DNA from: Acidobacteriota bacterium
Lineage (GTDB): Bacteria; Acidobacteriota; Terriglobia; Terriglobales; Acidobacteriaceae
NCBI GenBank assembly: GCA_021805265.1
Contig: JAJZFR010000422.1
Coordinates: 1-13,866 of the forward strand
DNA length: 13,866 bases
Direction of reading: 5' to 3'
Within the stretch, counting starts at the first letter, position 1. Each line of letters begins with the position of its first letter. A program made the translations under genes and the position numbers. This document shows, one piece after another, positions 1 through 6,331 of this stretch. The notes beneath the pieces are model-generated. The model ran no database searches and had not been told where the DNA came from. It worked only from the letters and a program-made list of their open reading frames with translations.

Positions 1-228
1 GGTTGCTCGAAAGTAAAACGCGCAGGGCAACACGCACTGATGCCAGAAACAATAGATTTCTCGACTCGGGGTGAAACCATGAAACGCTGGCGTGACGCCA
101 TCCTCGGCAATCACATCAAAACGCCAGGTGCGCCCCACAAGCTGGAGCAGAAGCCACACTACGCGCGGAACAAGGGCCAGCACAACGCGCTGGCCGAAGG
201 TAAACGCTGCTTTGTTCGCGTCACTCAC
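1..228 (-). CDS. Lysophospholipid acyltransferase family protein (DUF374-like), N-terminal fragment
   Basis: This is an open frame on the minus strand that begins after the permease stop and leaves the window at its left edge; 76 residues are visible. It opens with an amphipathic/hydrophobic stretch around residues 15-36 (QRVVLALVPRVVWLLLQLVG). A short basic segment ending in GRTWRF follows, and then IYCFWHQCVLPCAFYFR at about 58-74. That order of hydrophobic helix, GRT-R-(F/Y), and FWH followed by a hydrophobic segment resembles the start of DUF374-type acyltransferases, which acylate lysolipids or lipid A-like acceptors at the inner membrane. The start is taken as GTG because no ATG lies between the permease stop and the homologous region; its ribosome binding site is weak. 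It sits 51 nt behind the permease gene and is probably in the same transcript. The catalytic region is mostly outside the window, so the family call is tentative. Confidence 0.62.
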   Translation of the reverse strand, partial: MSDANKAAFTFGQRVVLALVPRVVWLLLQLVGRTWRFDVIAEDGVTPAFHGFTPSREIYCFWHQCVLPCAFYFRAT

Positions 229-279
229 AAACCAGATTGTACCGTCTTGTATCGTCCCGATTGGTATCGGCGCACAGCG

Positions 280-1539
280 TCAGCTATAGCGCAGCCAACG
301 CATCATCTCCGGCAGCGTCGCTCGCTTGCCATACATCAGGATGCCAATGCGATAGAGCCGCGTCGAGAACCACAACACCGCCCAGATTGCCAGCAGCATC
401 AGTGCAACCGACGCCCCAATCTGCCACATCGGCGGCATCTGCGACCCCATCCGCAGGAACATGACTATCGGAGTACAGGGCGGAAACAGCGAAGCAGCCA
501 CCACCCACGGCGAATTCGGATTGGTCGAGATCAGCAGGATCATGCTGAAGCTCAGCCACACCGGCACAGCGGCCAGCGGCGAATACTGCTGCAACTCCTG
601 CTCCGTTTCGAGCGTCGCGCCAAGGCCCGCAAACAGCGCCGCATTCAGCGTATAGCCCAGCAGGAAGTACACCGCAAACAGAGTCACCTGAAGCGGGGAG
701 ATATGTATTTTGAGATTTCCCGAGAGCAACTGCATGCCGAACGCAGAACCCGCAAAGACCGCGCCCGCTGCCACCCAGATGCCAATCTGCGAAAGTCCCA
801 CCGCGCCGACGCCAAGCAATTTTCCACTCAACATGTGGCTGGCCTTGGCCGTCGAAAGCATCACTTCAAATATCCGCGAGGCCTTTTCCTGAATCACCGA
901 ACGACCCACATTCAGCCCGTAGATCATCGTCGTCATGGTCAGCAGCAGGGCCATCACGTATGCCGAATAAAAGCTCGACAGCGCGTTGCTCTTCACTTCC
1001 TTGCCGCTTTTCACCTGCTGGGTATCGATCTTTACATCTTTCATCAGGCCATCAACAGCAGAGGCAGAGATGCCATCCTGAACCAACCGCCCGCGCAGTA
1101 ACGCGTGATTGAGCGCCGATTGCAGTCGTTCGCTGGTTACAAAATCGCCCGAGGTCTGCGCCTCATACGTAGCCTGGATCGGACCGTTTGCAGGCACATC
1201 GACCCAAAGAAATCCGTCGATCTTCTTCTCATCCACTTCGGCGATCAGCTTCGCCTTGTCCGAGTCCATCAGCATGCCGTCCATCTCCGGCGTGAACACG
1301 TCCACCGTCGCCTTTGCCTCCGGATCGGCAAGTATCTCGGTGCGAATCTCCCCGGCCAGCTTCGCATCCCCGCAGGCCACGGCAATATGCTTGCCCACGC
1401 CCGAGCTTTTCCCCGAGAGGAAGGAAAGATAGAAGACGCCGGCAAAAATTGCAGGCAGCAGAATCGTCGTGATCAGAAAGGTCCTGCCGCGCACCTGTTC
1501 CAGATATTCGCGCTTCGCAATCAACAAAATGTTATGCAT
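280..1539 (-). CDS. ABC-2 type transporter permease, NatB-like
   Basis: A 419-residue integral membrane subunit of an ABC exporter. An N-terminal helix at about residues 20-43 is followed by a large extracytoplasmic region (about 48-188) and then five or six hydrophobic segments (about 188-209, 242-263, 284-308, 323-339 and 372-392, with a weaker one near 344-357). The segment after the second helix, RSVIQEKASRIFEVMLST (about 213-230), is the typical coupling motif of NatB/ABC-2 permeases, and FPPCTPIVMFLRM (about 352-364) is another family-like stretch. The start is the ATG whose first bases overlap the ATPase stop (ATGCATAA, 8-nt overlap), with GGAGG 8 nt upstream; an in-frame start 13 codons earlier would lie inside the ATPase gene and lacks support. 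Together with the ATPase it should form an exporter. NatAB exports sodium in Bacillus, but the substrate here cannot be read from sequence. Confidence 0.9.
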   Translation of the reverse strand: MHNILLIAKREYLEQVRGRTFLITTILLPAIFAGVFYLSFLSGKSSGVGKHIAVACGDAKLAGEIRTEILADPEAKATVDVFTPEMDGMLMDSDKAKLIAEVDEKKIDGFLWVDVPANGPIQATYEAQTSGDFVTSERLQSALNHALLRGRLVQDGISASAVDGLMKDVKIDTQQVKSGKEVKSNALSSFYSAYVMALLLTMTTMIYGLNVGRSVIQEKASRIFEVMLSTAKASHMLSGKLLGVGAVGLSQIGIWVAAGAVFAGSAFGMQLLSGNLKIHISPLQVTLFAVYFLLGYTLNAALFAGLGATLETEQELQQYSPLAAVPVWLSFSMILLISTNPNSPWVVAASLFPPCTPIVMFLRMGSQMPPMWQIGASVALMLLAIWAVLWFSTRLYRIGILMYGKRATLPEMMRWLRYS

Positions 1540-2434
1540 CGGCTTTGCCTCCCACGGACTGGATAAATATCTCTTCAAGCGAAGGCTCGACCAGCTCGAA
1601 GCGGTAAATGGTTGCTTTTGCTGAAGCCTCGGCGAGCAGCTTCTGCGCGTCCCCGTTTTCCTTCAGCTTGATCTCAGCGTGACCGGAATAATTCTTCGCC
1701 TCGGCAATCTCCGAGCTTTCCAGAAACCCCGCGTCCCCCTCGAACTCGATCACCACGCGATCCCGTTTGTAGCGCCCCTTGATCTCGCGCACACGCCCTG
1801 AGAGCACCAGATTTCCTTGATGAATCAGCGCAATCGAGTCACACAATTTCTCCACCTGATCCATGCGATGCGTCGAAAAGAGAATCGTCTTGCCCTGCGC
1901 CTTCAACTCCAGCAGCGTGTCCTGGAGGAGCGTTGCATTGACCGGATCAAGGCCACTGAACGGCTCATCCATGATGATCAGCTCCGGCTCATGCATCAGC
2001 GCCGCAATAAACTGAATCTTCTGCTGCATGCCCTTGGACAACTCTTCCGTCTTCTTCAGGATCGACTGCGCAATATCCAGTCGCTTGGCCCACGCAACGG
2101 CCCGCTTCTGCGCTTCGCCCGCGGCAAGCCCGCGCAGCCCGCCCATGAAAACAAGCTGATCGAGAACCTTCATCTTCTTGTAGAGGCCGCGCTCTTCCGG
2201 CAGGTAGCCAACGCGCGTCAGGCTATCGCGCGTAAACGGCTTGTCGAAGAGCGTGATTGCTCCCGAGTCCGGAGCGGTGATGCCGATCATCATGCGGATC
2301 GAACTGGTCTTTCCAGAACCATTCGGCCCCAGCAAGCCAAACATTTGTCCGGGCTCGATCCTGAAACTCAGGCGGTTGACGGCGACCTTGTCCTGATACG
2401 CCTTGGTTACCTCGGCTAACTCAACAACAGGCAT
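1532..2434 (-). CDS. ABC transporter ATP-binding protein, NatA-like with DUF4162-type C-terminus
   Basis: A 300-residue cytoplasmic ATPase that drives the adjacent ABC-2 permease. All nucleotide-binding motifs are present: Walker A GPNGSGKT (36-43), a Q-loop region reading GYLPEERGLY (76-85) with the P/E form usual in NatA-type exporters, signature LSKGMQQK (132-139) in place of LSGGQ, Walker B LIIMDEP (152-158), D-loop SGLD (160-163) and H-loop STH (187-189). After the nucleotide-binding domain, a C-terminal region (about 215-300) ends in ELVEPSLEEIFIQSV, as in proteins with a DUF4162 tail. The start is ATG 2434, giving MPVVELAEVTKAY. It is preceded by GGAG at 7 nt, and the ABC core begins directly; the frame stays open 41 codons further upstream, but those residues do not resemble the family. 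This is the first gene of the exporter operon. Confidence 0.93.
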   Translation of the reverse strand: MPVVELAEVTKAYQDKVAVNRLSFRIEPGQMFGLLGPNGSGKTSSIRMMIGITAPDSGAITLFDKPFTRDSLTRVGYLPEERGLYKKMKVLDQLVFMGGLRGLAAGEAQKRAVAWAKRLDIAQSILKKTEELSKGMQQKIQFIAALMHEPELIIMDEPFSGLDPVNATLLQDTLLELKAQGKTILFSTHRMDQVEKLCDSIALIHQGNLVLSGRVREIKGRYKRDRVVIEFEGDAGFLESSEIAEAKNYSGHAEIKLKENGDAQKLLAEASAKATIYRFELVEPSLEEIFIQSVGGKADA

Positions 2435-2542
2435 CCTCGTTCTCCAGTTTTCGTCGGTGAACAAAGTGTACCAAAGCCAAAGTGCGCCGACGATGAGCCG
2501 GCAAAAATAGCTGTCCATCGAGCAAATGTTGAACGATTTCGC

Positions 2543-2571
2543 TTGTCGCGCCTCCACCGCGCAAATAGATT
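2543..2571 (+). promoter_or_regulatory. Candidate sigma70-type promoter, possibly giving a leaderless mRNA
   Basis: TTGTCG (2543-2548) and TAGATT (2566-2571) are separated by exactly 17 bp and match the -35 and -10 consensus at about 3/6 and 4/6 positions. Transcription would begin near 2578, one base before ATG 2579, and no Shine-Dalgarno sequence precedes that ATG. It lies in the 144-bp divergent gap (2435-2578) between the exporter operon and the small membrane protein. The match is modest, so this is a hypothesis. No convincing promoter for the minus-strand exporter operon could be picked in the same gap. Confidence 0.35.
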
Positions 2572-2578
2572 CTTAACT

Positions 2579-2803
2579 ATGCGAAGAAACATCGCGCGAG
2601 CGCTCACCGAGATCGCCTTCATCCTCTTTCTCTTCTATTCAAATCTGCTGATGGGCGAGTTCACTGGCTCCGGCCCGGCGCATAAACACACGCTCCTGTG
2701 GGCAATCGGCGACATCTTTACCACTACGAATCTGCTCATCGCTCTCATTGCCGCGCTCATTGGCTACCTGCTGGTCGAGTTGCTGCGCCACCGGATCGAG
2801 TAA
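2579..2803 (+). CDS. Small two-helix membrane protein, function unknown
   Basis: A 74-residue protein with a basic N-terminus (MRRNIAR), a hydrophobic helix at about 11-27 (EIAFILFLFYSNLLMG), a short polar loop with HKH at 36-38, a second helix at about 50-68 (TNLLIALIAALIGYLLVEL) and a basic tail (LLRHRIE). By the positive-inside rule both ends should be cytoplasmic and the loop periplasmic. I do not recognise a named family. The frame is open upstream to a TTG at 2543, but ATG 2579 gives the cleaner protein. No Shine-Dalgarno sequence is visible before either start, which fits the leaderless reading given for the promoter candidate. It precedes recG by 68 nt on the same strand and may be cotranscribed with it. 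The two clean helices and matching charge pattern support a real gene rather than a chance frame. Confidence 0.68.
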   Translation: MRRNIARALTEIAFILFLFYSNLLMGEFTGSGPAHKHTLLWAIGDIFTTTNLLIALIAALIGYLLVELLRHRIE

Positions 2804-2828
2804 CAAACCATCCGCATCGGCACCCAAC

Positions 2829-2858
2829 GCGGGCTGGCCGGGCGCAGCCCGCAGGCTG
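2829..2858 (+). promoter_or_regulatory. Alternative hairpins just upstream of recG
   Basis: GCGGGCTG (2829-2836) pairs perfectly with CAGCCCGC (2845-2852), giving an 8-bp stem with an 8-nt loop. The middle segment CAGCC (2845-2849) can instead pair with GGCTG (2854-2858), giving a 5-bp stem with a 4-nt loop. The two structures exclude each other and end 13 nt before the recG GTG. No U-tract follows, so neither is an intrinsic terminator. The pairing is seen directly; any regulatory role is inference. Confidence 0.4.
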
Positions 2859-2871
2859 TAGCATCCAGAGT

Positions 2872-5163
2872 GTGGCAGCGCTCGACACCCCTATCACTTA
2901 CGTTCGCGGCGTTGGCCCACGCATCGCGGCGTTGCTCGCGCCCAAAGGAATTCTGCTCGCCGAAGACCTGCTCTATCGCCTGCCCTTCCGCTACGAAGAC
3001 CGCCAGAACCCGCGCTCGCTCGATGAACTGAAACCGGGAGAAATGGCTTCCGTCATCGCAGAAATTCGCGGGGCTGCGCTGCTCCACACCAAACGCCAGC
3101 CCATCTTTGAGATAACCGTCGGCCAGGGGAACCTCGCCCTCAAGTGTGTCTGGTTCAACGGCGGTTACCTGCAAGGCCGTTTCCGCGCCGGGCAGACCAT
3201 TGCTCTCTTCGGAAAGATCGAAGCCTCCCGATCCACTCGCAACCTGAAGATGATCCAGCCCCAGTTCGAGTTGCTCCCCGACTCCGCCGACGATGAGGCC
3301 ACGCGCCTGCTCGAAGTCGGGCGCATCACGCCCGTCTACGAATCGCTCGGCGGCCCTCAACTCGCCTCGCGCTGGCAGCGCAAGGTCATCTTTCAACTCC
3401 TCGAAAACATCCGCAACAACGTGCCCGAGTGTCTTCCAAAAGCCATCCTCGAACGGCTGAAATTGCCAGCTCGCGAGGCCGCTCTGGCCGCTGCGCATTT
3501 TCCGCCCGAGGGCACACGCGCCACCGCGCTCATGGAGGCCTCCACTCCGGCGCAACGCCGACTCATCTTCGAGGAACTCTTCTTCCTCGAGCTCGGCCTC
3601 GAACTCAAGCGACGGCGCGGCCGAGAACACAAAGGCATCGCCTTCGCCACCAGCGACGCCGTCCGCGCGGCCATTCGCGAGGTGCTCCCGTTCCATCCCA
3701 CAACCGCGCAAAAGCGCGCGCTCGGCGAGATCGTCTCAGACATGCGCCAGCCGCATCCCATGCGCAGGCTGCTCCAGGGCGATGTTGGCTCGGGTAAGAC
3801 CATCGTCGCGCTCCAGGCCATGCTCGTGGCCATCGAAAACGGCTACCAGGCCGCGCTCATGGCCCCCACGGAAATCCTCGCCACACAGCACTATCTCGCC
3901 GCGCGCAAGCTCCTCGCCCGCTCCAGCAAAAACTATCGCATCGCACTGCTCACCGGCTCGCTCGACCCCGACCGAAAGCGCTCCGTCCGCGGCCAGATGC
4001 GTCGCGGCGAAGCGCAACTGGTCATCGGTACCCACGCACTGATTGAAGAGAGCGTCGAGTTCGCCAGGCTCGGCCTCGTCGTCGTTGACGAGCAGCATCG
4101 CTTCGGCGTCATGCAACGCTTCCGCCTGATGAAGAAACCCGGCGAATCCGATGGACCGGCGACCGAACCTGACGTACTCGTCATGACCGCAACCCCCATT
4201 CCCCGCACCCTCGCCCTCACCCTTTACGGAGACCTCGAAGCAAGCGTCCTCGACGAGCTACCGCCGGGAAGAACGCCCGTCGTCACCCGTCGCCTACCCG
4301 GCCAGCGCGCCGATGATGTCTGGGAGTTTGTCCGAAAACAGGTCGCGCTTCACCGTCAGGCATACATCGTCTACCCAGTTATTGAAGGAAGCCGAGACGA
4401 CCAGCCAGAGCTCGATTTCTCTCAGGACCCCACTGACTCGCGCGAAGCCAATATCGCTCTATCAACCACCGCCGCCAGAAAAAAACCTCGCAAGCAAAAC
4501 AAGAAGGCATCTCTATTCACCGAGCCAGCCCTCTCGGATGGCAAGAGCGAATTGCGTTCGGCGACAGACATGTACGAGCAGCTTCGCTCCGGTGCCCTGC
4601 GCGACCTCCGTGTCGGCCTGCTCCATGGCCGGCTCGATGCCGATGAAAAGGAGGTCATCATGCGCCGCTTTCAGCGCGGCGAGATCGACGTCCTGGTCTC
4701 CACCACCGTCATCGAGGTCGGCGTCGATGTCGCCAATGCGACCGTGATGGTGGTCGATCACGCCGAGCGCTTCGGTCTCGCCCAGCTTCACCAGTTGCGC
4801 GGTCGCGTGGGGCGCGGCGCAGCCAAAAGCTACTGCATCCTGATGACCGGCGAGCGCGTTTCGCCCCAGGCCGAGGAGCGCCTGGCTGCCATGGTCCGCA
4901 CCCAGAACGGCTTCGAACTCGCCGAACTCGACCTCAACATGCGCGGTCCCGGCGAGTTCTTTGGCACCCGCCAGGCTGGCCTGCCCGGCTTCCGCGTTGC
5001 CAACCTCATCCGCGACCGTGAACTGCTCGAACTCGCCAAACTCGAGGCCGCGCGCTTCGCAAACGCGCCCGACCCCAACGTCACCGAACTCGAACGACAG
5101 CGCGTCTGGGACCACCTGCGCAACTCCTGGCAGCGCCGCTACGGACTCATGGAAGCCGGATGA
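2872..5163 (+). CDS. recG: ATP-dependent DNA helicase RecG
   Basis: A 763-residue superfamily 2 helicase that remodels stalled replication forks and Holliday junctions. The N-terminal region begins with TPITYVRGVGPRIAALLAPKG (6-26), the RecG helix-hairpin-like start. The OB-fold wedge domain follows at about 55-140. The helicase core has Walker A GDVGSGKT (303-310), DEQH box (406-409), TATPIPRT (439-446), STTVIEVGVDV (610-620) and QLRGRVGRG (641-649). The RecG-specific C-terminal part has DLNMRGPGEFFGTRQAG (687-703). E. coli RecG is 693 residues; the excess here is largely an insert at about 506-567, before the LLHGRL segment. That insert is polar with a basic core (ARKKPRKQNKKASLF). GTG 2872 was chosen because the family-like sequence begins directly after it; the frame is open upstream, but those residues look non-coding. 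The ribosome binding site is weak. Confidence 0.97.
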   Translation: MAALDTPITYVRGVGPRIAALLAPKGILLAEDLLYRLPFRYEDRQNPRSLDELKPGEMASVIAEIRGAALLHTKRQPIFEITVGQGNLALKCVWFNGGYLQGRFRAGQTIALFGKIEASRSTRNLKMIQPQFELLPDSADDEATRLLEVGRITPVYESLGGPQLASRWQRKVIFQLLENIRNNVPECLPKAILERLKLPAREAALAAAHFPPEGTRATALMEASTPAQRRLIFEELFFLELGLELKRRRGREHKGIAFATSDAVRAAIREVLPFHPTTAQKRALGEIVSDMRQPHPMRRLLQGDVGSGKTIVALQAMLVAIENGYQAALMAPTEILATQHYLAARKLLARSSKNYRIALLTGSLDPDRKRSVRGQMRRGEAQLVIGTHALIEESVEFARLGLVVVDEQHRFGVMQRFRLMKKPGESDGPATEPDVLVMTATPIPRTLALTLYGDLEASVLDELPPGRTPVVTRRLPGQRADDVWEFVRKQVALHRQAYIVYPVIEGSRDDQPELDFSQDPTDSREANIALSTTAARKKPRKQNKKASLFTEPALSDGKSELRSATDMYEQLRSGALRDLRVGLLHGRLDADEKEVIMRRFQRGEIDVLVSTTVIEVGVDVANATVMVVDHAERFGLAQLHQLRGRVGRGAAKSYCILMTGERVSPQAEERLAAMVRTQNGFELAELDLNMRGPGEFFGTRQAGLPGFRVANLIRDRELLELAKLEAARFANAPDPNVTELERQRVWDHLRNSWQRRYGLMEAG

Positions 5164-5212
5164 CCGCTACGGCCCGAAACAGAGTTGAATTTCCTCCCCG
5201 TTTGCGCAACTA

Positions 5213-5242
5213 TTGACTCAGAGTGTGGTTCAAGTCTGTAGA
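5213..5242 (+). promoter_or_regulatory. Weak candidate promoter for the glycine-rich gene
   Basis: TTGACT (5213-5218) is a good -35 match (5/6). The best -10 at a usual distance is TGTAGA (5237-5242, 18-bp spacing), which matches only 3/6 positions. It would give a leader of about 85 nt containing the hairpin at 5268-5288. The site lies just after recG, where a promoter is expected because the next gene is unrelated and well separated. Another sigma factor may be used. Confidence 0.3.
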
Positions 5243-5267
5243 GCGCCGATATGGACGCACAGAAACG

Positions 5268-5288
5268 GGAAGAACAAAGGGTTCTTCC
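5268..5288 (+). promoter_or_regulatory. 8-bp hairpin in the leader of the glycine-rich gene
   Basis: GGAAGAAC (5268-5275) and GTTCTTCC (5281-5288) are perfect inverted repeats around the loop AAAGG. No T-run follows, so it is a poor intrinsic terminator for recG and reads better as a leader structure 44 nt before the ATG. It may stabilise the mRNA or bind a regulator; the function is inferred only from position. Confidence 0.45.
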
Positions 5289-5320
5289 ACCTGAAACTTA
5301 GATTGAGCTTCGGGTGATTC

Positions 5321-5326
5321 GGGAGG
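5321..5326 (+). promoter_or_regulatory. Strong ribosome binding site of the glycine-rich gene
   Basis: GGGAGG lies 6 nt before ATG 5333 and fixes that start. The site is itself the left part of the palindrome GGGAGGCTCCC (5321-5331), which can fold into a 4-bp stem with a 3-nt loop, so the Shine-Dalgarno sequence could be partly masked. It is the strongest ribosome binding site on the plus strand of the window and suggests high expression. Confidence 0.6.
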
Positions 5327-5332
5327 CTCCCA

Positions 5333-6169
5333 ATGAAACAGTTACGACTCATCCTTCTCACGGCAATTGCAACAACGCTTCTCGCCATTCCGGCACAGGC
5401 ACGCGTCTTTGTCGGGATCGGTTTCGGTCCGGTACTCGCGCCCGTTCCCTATGACTACGCCGCGCCTGCCTGCGACTTCGGCTTCTATCAGTTCTACCCC
5501 TACGACTGCGCTCCCGACGGCTACTACGGCGCGGACTGGTTCATGGGCGGCGCATTTCTCGGCGTAGGCCCCTGGTACGGATGGGGTTACCCAGGCTTTG
5601 GGTATGGCGGCTGGGGCTACGGCGGTTGGGGCGACCGCGGCTGGGGTGACCGGGCTGGCTACGGATACGGCAATCGCGGCGGATATGGCTACGGAAACCG
5701 TGGTGGCTACGGAAACGGCTATGGCAATCGGGGCGGCTACGGCAATGGTTACCGCAACGGCTACGCCAACGGAAACCGAGGCATCAACGGCGCGCAGGGC
5801 GGCGTCAACCGGCCCGGCGTAGGCGGCGGTGTCAGCGGCGCGAGACCCGGCTACGGTGGCGGCTTCAACAGCGCCGGCAATGGCGGCTACCGGCCAACCT
5901 ATGGTGGCGGCCTCAGCGGTTCTCGGGCGGGCAACTACGCCAGCACCTCTCGCCCCGGCTCCTACGGCGGTGCCAGCCACTTCGGCGGTGGCTACGGCGG
6001 CAGCCACTTCGGTGGTGGCAGCTTCCACGGCGGAAGCTACGGCGGCGGAAGTCACTTCGGTGGCGGAGGCTTCCACGGCGGCGGCTTTGGCGGTGGCGGT
6101 CACTTCGGTGGAGGCGGTGGTGGCTTCCACGGTGGAGGCGGTCACGGCGGCGGCGGTGGTCACCGATAA
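5333..6169 (+). CDS. Secreted glycine/tyrosine/histidine-rich low-complexity protein
   Basis: A 278-residue protein with a clear Sec signal peptide: MKQLR, a hydrophobic core, and cleavage expected after AQA at residue 23. The mature protein has three parts. Residues 24-86 form an aromatic N-terminal part with the only two cysteines (47 and 59), which could form a disulfide. Residues 87-150 are a GYGG/GWG stretch leading into repeats of the type GYGNRGG. After a Ser/Pro/Gly linker (151-214), the C-terminus (215-278) repeats SHFGGG and FHGG and is very rich in Gly and His. This suggests an extracytoplasmic, flexible, possibly metal-binding or adhesive/surface protein; no catalytic motif is visible. 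The gene stands alone between recG and the terminator at 6193-6226. Frame choice is secure: signal peptide, strong ribosome binding site and terminator all agree, and the long frame on the other strand is its mirror. I cannot assign a named family. Confidence 0.85.
   Translation: MKQLRLILLTAIATTLLAIPAQARVFVGIGFGPVLAPVPYDYAAPACDFGFYQFYPYDCAPDGYYGADWFMGGAFLGVGPWYGWGYPGFGYGGWGYGGWGDRGWGDRAGYGYGNRGGYGYGNRGGYGNGYGNRGGYGNGYRNGYANGNRGINGAQGGVNRPGVGGGVSGARPGYGGGFNSAGNGGYRPTYGGGLSGSRAGNYASTSRPGSYGGASHFGGGYGGSHFGGGSFHGGSYGGGSHFGGGGFHGGGFGGGGHFGGGGGGFHGGGGHGGGGGHR
5654..5782 (+). repeat. In-gene repeats encoding GYGNRGG-type units
   Basis: This part of the glycine-rich gene encodes residues 108-150, in which GYGNRGG or GNGYGNRGGYGNGY units recur about four times before decaying to GYRNGYANGNRG. 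The DNA units differ at third codon positions, so the peptide pattern is kept better than the DNA sequence. Such arrays can change length by slippage. Confidence 0.7.
5975..6166 (+). repeat. In-gene repeats encoding SHFGGG / FHGG units
   Basis: This stretch encodes residues 215-278. SHFGGG occurs three times (215-220, 224-229, 240-245), HFGG once more, and FHGG four times (231-234, 247-250, 265-268 and a GHGG variant). Ten histidines spaced by glycines could coordinate metal ions; that is inference from composition. Confidence 0.7.
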
Positions 6170-6192
6170 CTCACCCGGCAACGCAACCGAAA

Positions 6193-6226
6193 AAAAGGGG
6201 ACTGGCCGACAGGTCAGTCCCCTTTT
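6193..6226. terminator. Bidirectional intrinsic terminator between the glycine-rich gene and murG
   Basis: The arm AAAAGGGGACTGGCC (6193-6207) pairs with GGTCAGTCCCCTTTT (6212-6226) around the loop GACA. This gives 15 bp with one G-U pair. On the plus strand the stem ends in TTTT; on the minus strand it is followed by a run of seven T (complement of A 6190-6196). It lies 23 nt after the glycine-rich stop and about 105 nt after the murG stop, so it can end both convergent transcripts. Confidence 0.9.
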
Positions 6227-6238
6227 CGTTGGCCCCCC

Positions 6239-6288
6239 GTTGATCCTCGTTGATCCCCATTGATCCCCGTTGATCCTTGATGCCCCTC
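6239..6288. repeat. 10-bp tandem repeat, consensus GTTGATCCCC
   Basis: Four consecutive 10-bp units start at 6239, 6249, 6259 and 6269 (GTTGATCCTC, GTTGATCCCC, ATTGATCCCC, GTTGATCCTT). A fifth degenerate unit, GATGCCCCTC, runs to 6288. The array lies in the convergent intergenic gap, between the terminator and the murG stop. A 10-bp period is close to one helical turn, so protein binding is possible, but a neutral slippage array is the simpler reading. The rest of the gap (6289-6331) shows nothing I can name. Confidence 0.75.
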
Positions 6289-6331
6289 GATGACTATCGA
6301 GCATCGGCAAAGGCCACTCCTCAGCAATAGA

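Noticed and set aside
40..1101. 353-residue plus-strand frame opposite the permease
   Set aside because: It is Arg/His/Gln-rich with no motifs and lies antisense to a permease with clear family features; such frames arise in GC-rich codon patterns.
1817..2419. 200-residue plus-strand frame opposite the ATPase gene
   Set aside because: It has no recognisable motif, and the minus strand carries every ABC ATPase motif.
2435..2542. Possible promoter for the exporter operon, with a TACACT -10-like hexamer on the minus strand
   Set aside because: No acceptable -35 element sits at 16-18 bp, so it was not listed as a feature.
5164..5212. Possible terminator for recG, AGTTG...CAACT
   Set aside because: The pairing is only 5 bp around a 19-nt loop and has no T-run.
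5654..6166. Repeats considered as a CRISPR array or mobile-element repeat
   Set aside because: The units are short, adjacent, in frame and encode a regular peptide pattern; there are no spacers or cas genes.
5342..6310. 322-residue minus-strand frame, very rich in Ala, Val and Thr, opposite the glycine-rich gene
   Set aside because: It mirrors the GGC/TAC repeats. The plus strand has the signal peptide, ribosome binding site and terminator, so the minus frame is a shadow.
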